Source: Vibrio sp. SCSIO 43137 (GTDB taxonomy: Bacteria > Pseudomonadota > Gammaproteobacteria > Enterobacterales > Vibrionaceae). Taken from it: a stretch of 64,000 bases of DNA. Positions 56,865 to 64,000 of this stretch are shown one piece after another (the first letter of the stretch is position 1; each line of letters starts with the position of its first letter). Location of the stretch: the NCBI RefSeq assembly GCF_028201475.1, contig NZ_CP116383.1, positions 2,852,001-2,916,000 of the forward strand, given 5' to 3'. Under the pieces are notes generated by a model, which was not told the origin of the DNA, ran no database searches, and worked only from the letters and a program-made list of their open reading frames with translations. Made by a program: the position numbers and the translations under genes.

Positions 56865-58964
56865 ATGGGGATAAAAAAACGAATTCTTCTGTTTGTAACC
56901 TTATTTGGCATAGGCGCCGGAGCAGTGGCGATAGTACTCAATCAACTGATGCTGAAAAGCTCTCTGATCTCTCTTCAGGAAAAACAGGTCCGCACTTCTG
57001 TAGAACTGGGACAGTACAAAATAAACCAATTAATTCATGAGATGGAACAAGCCTCTCTCGATCTGGCTCTGTTTGCTTCTGAGATGTATCAAATCAAGCA
57101 GGATCAATACAGTATTGATGCCACCGAACAGATGATGAAAAGTCATCTCACCAGCGTATTCCGGAGAAATGAAAACAGTATTGGCGGCGGCATCTGGTTT
57201 GAACCCTACCTTTTTAAACCTGACTTACGCTGGTTTGGCCCTTATGTCCATAAGCAAGGGGACGATATTGTTTTTACCTGGGATCTCAGTAATGCAGAGT
57301 ACGATTACCACAACCATAATTGGTACAAAATTGCGTTTCAGAACAATAAAAAGAATGACAAAACAGTCTACTGGAGCAAGCCATATTACGACGATGCCGG
57401 TACCGAAGCCCTAATGGTGACCGTTACCAGCCCGGTGCTTGATAATGACGGAGATAAGATTGGCGTTGCTACTGTCGATTGGGCGATACATCACCTTGCC
57501 GATGTGGTGGAGAGTATTGAGTTCACTGAAAACGCCTCTTCATTTCTCATTAATAGCGTAAGCAGACTCTATCTCTCTTTTCCTGACGCTCCGCAATTAC
57601 ACCTTCAGCCAGTGACAGAAAATCACTGGGGCAGCAAAGTACTAAATGCCGTCGCGGACAATCAGGTCGATAAGCTGGAGCAGATCGAGTTTAACGGTCA
57701 GTCTGGTGTGGTCTATTTCCGCTTAACCAAACAAAATTTGGTGTTAGGCGTGTTCCTTCCTGACAGCGACTATATGGGACCAATTAATGAATACACCAGA
57801 GTAAACCTGTTGCTAAGCGGTGTCTTGTTGGTGGTTTTTCTTTTTGGTCTGGCCTATACCCTCAACAGGTTGTTCTCTCCGCTTAGTGAGTTAATTGATG
57901 AGATCAGCGCATCAGTCTCGTTCGAAGGTGATTCAAACCACATCAGGGTAAAACGCATTAATGAAAAAACCGTCAGAGAGTTATCTCCAGTGATAAAAAT
58001 GCTGAACAGCGTCTATGACAACATTAATGACTACACGGTTCAGATAGAGAAAAATAACAGCGTACTGCTGGAACAACAAAAAGAGATCAACGAACTCAAC
58101 AACTACCTGGAACAAAAAGTCAGCGAACGGACCTACGAGTTAAAGCAAAAAAATAACAAGATCACTCAGGTTCTGGAAGAGTTGCAGGAGACGCAGAACC
58201 AATTAATCGAGATGGAAAAAAACGCTGCTCTGGGGCAGTTGGTCACCGGCATTGCGCACGAGATCAATACACCGGTTGGCGTATGCGTCACTGCCACGTC
58301 TGTGCTTAGTGAGCAGTATCTGAATATTAAGAAACAGCTGGATGCCAGTACGCTGACGAAAGAGGCCATGGACGATTTTCTGCAAAGCGTGGATGATGTT
58401 GCGGAGATCATGGAATTTAATCTGAACCGGACCAAAGAACTGATTGAAAGCTTTAAACAAGTCTCAGCCGATCAGTCCGTTGAGCAACCCCGGGTATTTA
58501 ACCTGTCTGACTATATGAGCCTGATAACACATTCACTGAAACTCAATTTAGAGCAGGCAGCCGTTAATGTGGAAATATCCTCTGCCAAAAATATCTTAGT
58601 TGACAGCTATCCCGGAATTCTTTCCCAGATAATGAATAACCTGATAATGAACTCAATTAACCACGCATTCTCAGGCGAGCAACAGCGGTTGATCATCATC
58701 TCTATTAAAGAGGAGAGTAATAATATTATCCGCATAACCTATGCTGATAACGGTAAAGGAATGGACAAAGAGACCGCAGCCAGGGTATTTGAACCCTTTT
58801 TCACTACTCGCCGGGGTCAGGGAGGTATCGGGCTGGGAATGCATATCACCTATAACCTTATTACTCAAAAGCTGAAAGGGTCCATCTCTTTAGATAGTAC
58901 ACCCGGAGAAGGCACACGTTTCACTTTACAGATACCGTTTCCCCGGGCGGAAGCGCAAGCTTAA
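56865..58964 (+). CDS. Cache-domain sensor histidine kinase
   Basis: 699 residues. An N-terminal membrane helix (ILLFVTLFGIGAGAVAIVL) and an extracytoplasmic double-Cache sensor up to about 305 are followed by a second helix (LLLSGVLLVVFLFGLAYTL) and a long coiled coil to about 445. The kinase has the H-box GIAHEINTPVG with His near 464, N-box NLIMNSINHAF and G-boxes DNGKGM and GQGGIGLGM. No response regulator is adjacent. Its stop codon abuts the convergent GGDEF-EAL gene. Confidence 0.92.
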   Translation: MGIKKRILLFVTLFGIGAGAVAIVLNQLMLKSSLISLQEKQVRTSVELGQYKINQLIHEMEQASLDLALFASEMYQIKQDQYSIDATEQMMKSHLTSVFRRNENSIGGGIWFEPYLFKPDLRWFGPYVHKQGDDIVFTWDLSNAEYDYHNHNWYKIAFQNNKKNDKTVYWSKPYYDDAGTEALMVTVTSPVLDNDGDKIGVATVDWAIHHLADVVESIEFTENASSFLINSVSRLYLSFPDAPQLHLQPVTENHWGSKVLNAVADNQVDKLEQIEFNGQSGVVYFRLTKQNLVLGVFLPDSDYMGPINEYTRVNLLLSGVLLVVFLFGLAYTLNRLFSPLSELIDEISASVSFEGDSNHIRVKRINEKTVRELSPVIKMLNSVYDNINDYTVQIEKNNSVLLEQQKEINELNNYLEQKVSERTYELKQKNNKITQVLEELQETQNQLIEMEKNAALGQLVTGIAHEINTPVGVCVTATSVLSEQYLNIKKQLDASTLTKEAMDDFLQSVDDVAEIMEFNLNRTKELIESFKQVSADQSVEQPRVFNLSDYMSLITHSLKLNLEQAAVNVEISSAKNILVDSYPGILSQIMNNLIMNSINHAFSGEQQRLIIISIKEESNNIIRITYADNGKGMDKETAARVFEPFFTTRRGQGGIGLGMHITYNLITQKLKGSISLDSTPGEGTRFTLQIPFPRAEAQA

Positions 58965-60755
58965 TCAGACAGTTAATATGCTTTCATCTGAATGGTTTAA
59001 AACAAACGCCTTTATCTCATCAAGAGCCGACGGGCGGGCAAACTTAAATCCCTGATACCGTTTGCAGCCACGCTGCTGCAGAAACTGTATCTGTTCATCC
59101 GTCTCAACACCTTCTGCAATGACACCCACTCCCAGTGATGATGTCATAGCAAGAATAGCCTCTACAATAGCCGCATCGTTGGCATTAATATTGACGTCTT
59201 TAATAAAAGAGCGGTCTATTTTTAAGGTATCAAACGGCAATTTATTGATATAACTAAGAGAAGAGTAGCCTGTTCCGAAGTCATCCAGAGAAATAGCCAC
59301 ACCTAACTTATGTAACTGATCCATTTTTTCAGAAATATCATCTATATCCTGAATAACCACACTTTCTGTAATCTCCAGAACCAACTGGCAGTTGTCCAGA
59401 GCATACATCTGCATGATCTCTTCTACCTGATTAACAAAATCTGATTGAAGAAAATGACTCGGGCTGATGTTTACCGCTATTTTTAAGCGGTTTTCTCTAT
59501 TCGAATCTGCCATCAGACGGCTACATTCATCAAGGGCGAGATGCAAAACATAGCGGCCGATTTTATCGATTAAACCAGACTCTTCCGCTACAGGAATAAA
59601 AATATCAGGGCGAATAACTTTGCCGCCGGGGTGCTCCCAGCGCAACAGCGCTTCAACGCCGGACACTTCTCCGTCGCTGGTAACCTGAGGCTGATATTGT
59701 AAGTAAAGCTGCTTATGCTCCAGAGCCTGATTAAGTTCTCTGACCATAATGGCGCGGTCTCTGACCACATTCTGCATCTCTTCATGGAAGATACTGAAAC
59801 CGCCCTTCTTCTTCTCTTTTTCCTTAATATGGTACATGGCCGTATCAGCCTGCCTGAGCAGATCGTACACCGTCTCTTTTTTGCTATGGCAAAACAGTTT
59901 TATCCCAATAGAAGCTGATATTTTTAGCTGCTGATCTAAAACCGACATAGGTTCACTAAGCACAGTTAATATTTGATGGGCTTTCTGATTGGCTACATTT
60001 GTCGCTGTTACTGAGTCAGGGTCAAGCTGACTCATGACAATAACAAACTCATCACCGGCAAGGCGTCCGATAAACTGCAGTTCAGACTGACACAGTTGAT
60101 TAAGGCGATTCGCAACAATTTTCAGCACAGAGTCACCTACCCCGTGTCCGTACAGATCATTGATCTGCTTAAAATTATCTAAATCGAGAAACAAAATTGC
60201 GCTGACATGTCTGTGCTTCTCCAGCTCCTTTAGCTCTTGTTCAAGAAACTCAATTAAAGCAAACCGGTTAGGTATTCCGGTTAGGTTGTCATGCATCAAC
60301 TGATGCTTAAGTTGCTGCTCAATACGTTTGCGCTCGATAATTTCATGCTTCAGGTTCTGGTTACTGTGCTCCAGCTCCAGTGAACGACTCTGTACACGGG
60401 CATCCAGCTCCAGCGCCAGAGTATTAAGAGACTGGCGGGCATTCACCAACTCCTGGAGACTCGGAATCCATAAACTGACGCCACGAAACAAAAATAGCAG
60501 CCCTAACGTTCTGCCTACCGCTTTTTCAAGAAAGGCCTGAAGCTCTGTATCACCAATAATCAGATAATCATTTAATGCAGGAAAATTGTCTGTTATGTCC
60601 AGAATAGAACTAAACAGAAGTAATCCAAACCCTATCACTACGTAATTTACCCCCGGTTGCTCACGGATATACGCGTACCGGGTTCCTGAAAAAATGGTAT
60701 AAAAGATAAATGTTGTTAGGATTGCCCCTACCACTTCCAACAAGATATCAAGCAT
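58965..60755 (-). CDS. GGDEF-EAL c-di-GMP enzyme
   Basis: 596 residues. Two membrane helices near the N-terminus (residues 5-25 and 37-55), a coiled coil, then a GGDEF domain with AGDEF (IGRLAGDEFVIV, near 228) and an EAL domain with EALLRWEHPGG near 367 and DDFGTGYSSLSYI. The first Gly is Ala in the GGDEF motif, so cyclase activity is uncertain; the EAL active-site pattern looks complete, so phosphodiesterase activity is likely. It starts at 60755 behind a weak site. Confidence 0.92.
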   Translation of the reverse strand: MLDILLEVVGAILTTFIFYTIFSGTRYAYIREQPGVNYVVIGFGLLLFSSILDITDNFPALNDYLIIGDTELQAFLEKAVGRTLGLLFLFRGVSLWIPSLQELVNARQSLNTLALELDARVQSRSLELEHSNQNLKHEIIERKRIEQQLKHQLMHDNLTGIPNRFALIEFLEQELKELEKHRHVSAILFLDLDNFKQINDLYGHGVGDSVLKIVANRLNQLCQSELQFIGRLAGDEFVIVMSQLDPDSVTATNVANQKAHQILTVLSEPMSVLDQQLKISASIGIKLFCHSKKETVYDLLRQADTAMYHIKEKEKKKGGFSIFHEEMQNVVRDRAIMVRELNQALEHKQLYLQYQPQVTSDGEVSGVEALLRWEHPGGKVIRPDIFIPVAEESGLIDKIGRYVLHLALDECSRLMADSNRENRLKIAVNISPSHFLQSDFVNQVEEIMQMYALDNCQLVLEITESVVIQDIDDISEKMDQLHKLGVAISLDDFGTGYSSLSYINKLPFDTLKIDRSFIKDVNINANDAAIVEAILAMTSSLGVGVIAEGVETDEQIQFLQQRGCKRYQGFKFARPSALDEIKAFVLNHSDESILTV

Positions 60756-61085
60756 ACTCGCTTTAACGCCTTTTTTATCAATAAAATTAGTCGCATAGGT
60801 TATTTCATAACAAGAGGGATTGAAACAACTATTTGCAAAAGCTGTGCACTCTTTGTTCGATCAGAACAAAATACAAACAGTAATAAAATCTTAAGCTTAC
60901 ATAAATGAAACAAAAAGCGCCGCTTGTCGGTTGTTATACTGTACAACGCTTCAGGATGTCGTTATCATCCCTGCGCAGCAACACAGAGTTATTGCAGGCA
61001 TAGGCTGGCTCACAGTCAGCGGCTTACCATTTGCAAACGGATTCAGGCAAGCTGAAAGGGTAACTCTTCTGTAATCAACAAGTAT
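60756..61085 (+). other. tRNA-Leu leader and promoter region
   Basis: 330 bp without a gene. An extended -10 (TG-t-TATACT, TATACT at 60935-60940) lies about 145 bp before the tRNA. The transcribed leader would contain small hairpins, for instance caggatg..catccctg near 60952-60972 and ggctggc..gtcagc near 61003-61021. It could be a long tRNA precursor or carry a small RNA. Confidence 0.4.
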
Positions 61086-61170
61086 GCCGAGATGGTGAAA
61101 TTGGTAGACACGCTAGCATGAGGTGCTAGTGCCTTAGGGTGTGAGGGTTCAAGTCCCTCTCTCGGCACCA
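61086..61170 (+). tRNA. tRNA-Leu (GAG anticodon)
   Basis: An 85-nt tRNA with encoded CCA and a long variable arm typical of class II. Acceptor gccgaga/tctcggc, anticodon stem ctagc/gctag around ATGAGGT (anticodon GAG), T-arm GGTTCAAGTCC. It reads CUC and CUU. Confidence 0.93.
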
Positions 61171-61187
61171 TAACATTACTTAAAAGT

Positions 61188-61799
61188 TTGAAATCACTCT
61201 TATCTCAGGAAGAAAAGCGTCATATTCTTCTCAGGCAACTTGCCCTGAGCGGACTTCTGCACCTTGAATTTCAAAAACTGAATAAGAAAACTGCTCTTTC
61301 CCTTTCCGAATGCAATCAGATAATTCAGGACTGGATTAAAAAACAGTCCCGTTCCAATCAGTACAAGCTTTTAAAGAAAAAACTGAAAACCTTACTGCAA
61401 CACACACAGGGAACAAACGTTGATCTGGAAAGTATGTTGCTTGAACTGATTAACTATCATGACGAAATTAAATCTACTGATCTGGAAGAGTACCTTCTGC
61501 TGATCCGTTCTATTGAGACCAGCCTGGGTACCACGGTGATGATATCCACCCCTGAAGAGGTGGATCTGAACTATCGTGATGGCAAAAGCTTTATTTGCGT
61601 GTTAAGCCATGACCTTAACAGTCACTTTTCATCACAGGGTAAGATGCTCAAACCCATTACCTTTCTGGCAAAAGTTTCTCTGTTTGAACGTTCTTCACTG
61701 GCTACTGCGGTCTATAAGTTCAATACCTTTAATTATCAGCCTCTTTACGATGATGAAGCCTTTGTCAGGTTTAATCTGGACAAAAACCTTTCAGACTAG
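61188..61799 (+). CDS. Hypothetical protein, possibly DUF2913-like
   Basis: 203 residues from a TTG at 61188, only 17 bp after the tRNA. No signal or membrane helix. The N-terminus is helical and basic (LLHLEFQKLNKKTALSLSEC, WIKKQSRSNQYKLLKKKLKT). The length and opening resemble DUF2913 proteins of vibrios, but this is uncertain. It may read through from the tRNA promoter, and a better start may exist. Confidence 0.6.
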   Translation: MKSLLSQEEKRHILLRQLALSGLLHLEFQKLNKKTALSLSECNQIIQDWIKKQSRSNQYKLLKKKLKTLLQHTQGTNVDLESMLLELINYHDEIKSTDLEEYLLLIRSIETSLGTTVMISTPEEVDLNYRDGKSFICVLSHDLNSHFSSQGKMLKPITFLAKVSLFERSSLATAVYKFNTFNYQPLYDDEAFVRFNLDKNLSD

Positions 61800-61822
61800 G
61801 AGTGAGCAGCTAATACCGGCGC

Positions 61823-62695
61823 TTACTGCCATTTTTCTTTCCAGTGCGGATAATTTAATAAAATTTTATCAAACTCGCTGAGGGTTTCGCCGTCACTTTT
61901 CTGCTTTAGTTGATCAATTGCAGATTGAAGCTTCTGTACGCTTTCAACATCAGAGTTTTTATTAAATGCGTAGTAAAAAGCAAGAGAGCCCAGCTCCATT
62001 ACAACTTCATAATCACTGATATGCATCGCCAATTTATGCATCGACCAAAGGGCAACTTTTTCTTCAAATGCCCACAGCTGAACCCGGTCAAACTGCAACA
62101 TTTTTGCCAGCGCTTCGCCTGAGTTACCGTGATAAATCTTGTCGCTGGTAACACCTTTTTCCATTAACAGCTTTTCACTAATATCATTGATAATTGCACC
62201 AATGGTGTATTTCTTCAGATCACTTTCGTTAGTTAACTTTATCCCTGAAGACTTCTTAGCAATTAATACAAACCGGGTATCTACCACAGGGCCAACCCAC
62301 TGAAACCGGTCTTCTCTTTCAGCTGTGCGGGCTATAGTCATCAATACACTATTGTTATGATTTTCCACGGTGTATAGCGCCCTTGCCCAAGGTTGAAAAT
62401 GGATATTTTCGCCCGCTATTTTTTCTCCAGATAGTGCTACCGCCCTTAACAAGAGATCTATCGATACTCCCTTATATTCGCCATTTTCAATAAAGCTATA
62501 TGGCGGATAGATATTGGCGTAATAGTTTAGTTGATTAAGCTGCTGCTCTTGCGCATATGCCTTATTCGACACTCCACCGGAAACAAAAAACAGACAAAGC
62601 ATAAGGCAGAAACCGGACAACAGACGCACTTTATTCTCTGTCCGGAAAAACACATTCAGGAAGGCCTGTAAGAGACTAAAAATAATACCAGCCAA
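61823..62695 (-). CDS. Periplasmic solute-binding-like protein (family 3 fold)
   Basis: 290 residues from a TTG at 62695; a start at a later codon is possible because the signal helix (LLSGFCLMLCLFFVSGG ... KAYA) lies about 25 residues in. The body shows SBP_bac_3 features: NYYANIYPPYSFIENGEYKG, VSIDLLLRAVALSG, FQPWARALYTVE and MTIARTAEREDRFQWVG. No transport genes are adjacent. The ligand is unknown. It is divergent from nsrR. Confidence 0.82.
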   Translation of the reverse strand: MAGIIFSLLQAFLNVFFRTENKVRLLSGFCLMLCLFFVSGGVSNKAYAQEQQLNQLNYYANIYPPYSFIENGEYKGVSIDLLLRAVALSGEKIAGENIHFQPWARALYTVENHNNSVLMTIARTAEREDRFQWVGPVVDTRFVLIAKKSSGIKLTNESDLKKYTIGAIINDISEKLLMEKGVTSDKIYHGNSGEALAKMLQFDRVQLWAFEEKVALWSMHKLAMHISDYEVVMELGSLAFYYAFNKNSDVESVQKLQSAIDQLKQKSDGETLSEFDKILLNYPHWKEKWQ

Positions 62696-62898
62696 ACCCT
62701 GACTCCTGTTACGTTAAAAGATACGCATAGTATATCTTCTCCGGATAGATTTTTAACGAGTAAACCCGTAAACCGTACGCTATTCATATGATTTAGATCT
62801 CATAATTAGTCCACTTTGTCCAAACAATAAGATCAAATTAAACAATAGCTTAATAAAAGAACAATTCTCTTTATTGACAATAGTGTTTACAAGAAACC

Positions 62899-62927
62899 TT
62901 AAAGATGCAAAATAAATGCATCTTTAA
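62899..62927. promoter_or_regulatory. NsrR operator
   Basis: The half-sites TTAAAGATGCA and TGCATCTTTAA are exact complements around a 7-bp AAATAAA spacer. This fits the NsrR consensus AAGATGYATTTnAAATRCATCTT in form. It lies 16 bp before the nsrR start. TTGACA (62874-62879) is upstream. It should give NO-relieved repression of nsrR-nnrS. Confidence 0.85.
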
Positions 62928-62942
62928 GGCAGAGGCTTCCGT

Positions 62943-63383
62943 ATGCATATCACCCGATACACAGACTACTCATTACGGGTGCTGATCTTTTTAGCAATCA
63001 ATAACAACAGGCTGAGCACCATTAATGAAATTGCTCAGAGTTATGAAATATCTAAAAACCACCTGATGAAAATTGTTCAGCAACTAAATCAGCAAGGATA
63101 TCTACTCGCTATCAGAGGAAAGAACGGTGGCTTAAAGCTGGAACGTCCGGCAAGTGACATCAATATCGGCCAGCTAGTCCGCCAGCTGGAAAATAAAAAC
63201 AAGCTTGTTGAGTGCTTTGGTCAGGACAATCAATGTGTCATCACGCCAAACTGCCAACTCAAGCAGATATTCGCACAAGCTCAAGAGTGCTTTTTTCAGG
63301 CACTGGATCAATACACCCTCAGTGATTTAACTGGCGGACAAAATAAACAGCCGCTGACTGACCTGTTGGCAATTAGCCAATAA
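62943..63383 (+). CDS. nsrR: NsrR, nitric-oxide-sensing Rrf2 repressor
   Basis: 146 residues. The Rrf2 start MHITRYTDYSLRVLIFLAIN, a winged helix (TINEIAQSYEISKNHLMKIV) and three cluster cysteines C91, C98 and C104 in ECFGQDNQCVITPNC mark NsrR. It carries an iron-sulfur cluster that NO destroys, releasing repression. The perfect operator directly upstream supports autoregulation. nnrS follows 38 bp later. Confidence 0.93.
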   Translation: MHITRYTDYSLRVLIFLAINNNRLSTINEIAQSYEISKNHLMKIVQQLNQQGYLLAIRGKNGGLKLERPASDINIGQLVRQLENKNKLVECFGQDNQCVITPNCQLKQIFAQAQECFFQALDQYTLSDLTGGQNKQPLTDLLAISQ

Positions 63384-63421
63384 CCCCTTACCACGCGGCA
63401 CAATGAGAACCGGACAGCGAT

Positions 63422-64000
63422 ATGATTAAAATTTCGGATGCCAAGAAAAAAGTTTCAACTGATAACTCACTGCCATTTCTGCAGTTTGCTTTCCGGCCTT
63501 TTTTTCTGTTGGGCGCAATATTCAGTATCTTAAGTTTGTGGGTCTGGAACGGCGCGCTATCAGGTAAACTCGTTGTAAACTTGTATGGCGGAATTCTCTG
63601 GTGGCATATGCATGAAATGCTGTTTGGATTTGCCGCCGCTATTATTGTCGGGTTCTTGTTAACTGCCGTACAAAACTGGAGTGGTATTCGTGGGCTTAAC
63701 GGCCGGTGGTTATTAGGGCTGGTGCTTGTCTGGTTATCGGCAAGGATCGCTTTTTTCTTCCCGGAAACTCTGCCAGCACCGCTAATTGCAGCAATCGATC
63801 TGGCATTTTTGCCATTGGCAGCAACGGCTCTGGCCTACCCGATTATCAAAGCAAAGCTATGGCGCAACCTGCTGTTTATACCCATTCTTCTGGTTATGGC
63901 TCTCAGCAATACCGCTACTCATTACAGTGTCGTGGAAAATAACTATCTGATAATGAACAGTGCCAGCAGCTTTATGGTACTTTTGGTCACTCTTGTTATG
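63422..64000 (+). CDS. nnrS: NnrS family membrane protein (partial)
   Basis: The first 193 codons of a gene that leaves the right edge. The opening LPFLQFAFRPFFLLGAIFS and WHMHEMLFGFAAAIIVGFLL, with several membrane helices, is the NnrS signature. NnrS is a haem- and copper-containing protein that relieves NO stress. It is co-oriented with nsrR and should be under the same operator. Confidence 0.92.
   Translation, partial: MIKISDAKKKVSTDNSLPFLQFAFRPFFLLGAIFSILSLWVWNGALSGKLVVNLYGGILWWHMHEMLFGFAAAIIVGFLLTAVQNWSGIRGLNGRWLLGLVLVWLSARIAFFFPETLPAPLIAAIDLAFLPLAATALAYPIIKAKLWRNLLFIPILLVMALSNTATHYSVVENNYLIMNSASSFMVLLVTLVM

Overview
The window is a chromosomal segment of a gamma-proteobacterium, almost certainly a Vibrio or a close Vibrionaceae relative. 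The evidence is the rpsU-yqeY-dnaG-rpoD block followed by tRNA-Ile2, the glnE/hldE pair, the exeA-exeB pair next to cca, and Vibrio-type families such as DUF3316 and DUF5062. The strain is predicted to reduce nitrous oxide, because a nosRZDFYL cluster is present, although nosR is frameshifted in this sequence.

Layout. 1-9.8 kb: core genes (hldE start, glnE, a chemoreceptor, a voltage-gated-type K+ channel, a CYTH-CHAD triphosphatase, and a DUF47-pit phosphate uptake pair). 9.9-18.6 kb: an SH3-domain protein, then nosRZDFYL behind an FNR-like site. 18.7-19.0 kb: a 74-residue protein of unknown function behind a promoter bracketed by two perfect LexA boxes. 19.1-32.6 kb: exeBA, cca, chaN, uppP-folK-folB, plsY, tsaD, then rpsU-yqeY-dnaG-rpoD and tRNA-Ile2. 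32.6-37.6 kb: an accessory region. It holds about 770 bp of ORF-free DNA that folds like a large structured RNA, three AT-rich genes (DUF6506-like, a secreted-repeat protein and an IS-truncated haem protein), a nested IS110-in-IS3 insertion, and the tail of a deleted diguanylate cyclase gene. 37.8-49.8 kb: small-module DNA with three solute-binding-like or regulatory genes, paired DUF3316 genes, a LysR regulator, hipBA, an acetyltransferase, a peptidase-dcuC operon, a HAD phosphatase-like protein, and NUDIX and GNAT enzymes. 50-60.8 kb: a DUF1800-DUF1501 secreted pair, two c-di-GMP enzymes, an NSS transporter and a Cache histidine kinase. 61-64 kb: tRNA-Leu(GAG), an unrecognised ORF, a solute-binding-like protein, and nsrR-nnrS behind a near-perfect NsrR operator.

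How the parts work together. nos (N2O reduction), nsrR-nnrS (nitric oxide response) and dcuC (dicarboxylate exchange) point to anaerobic or low-oxygen nitrogen-oxide metabolism. The chemoreceptor, the two c-di-GMP proteins and the Cache kinase are environmental sensing. The most unusual signals are the ORF-free structured segment after tRNA-Ile2, the SOS-controlled small ORF, the IS110 left end whose predicted guide loops match its own right end and its own target, and a two-copy palindromic repeat near 42.5 and 44.1 kb. All calls come from reading the sequence; no database search or folding program was run.
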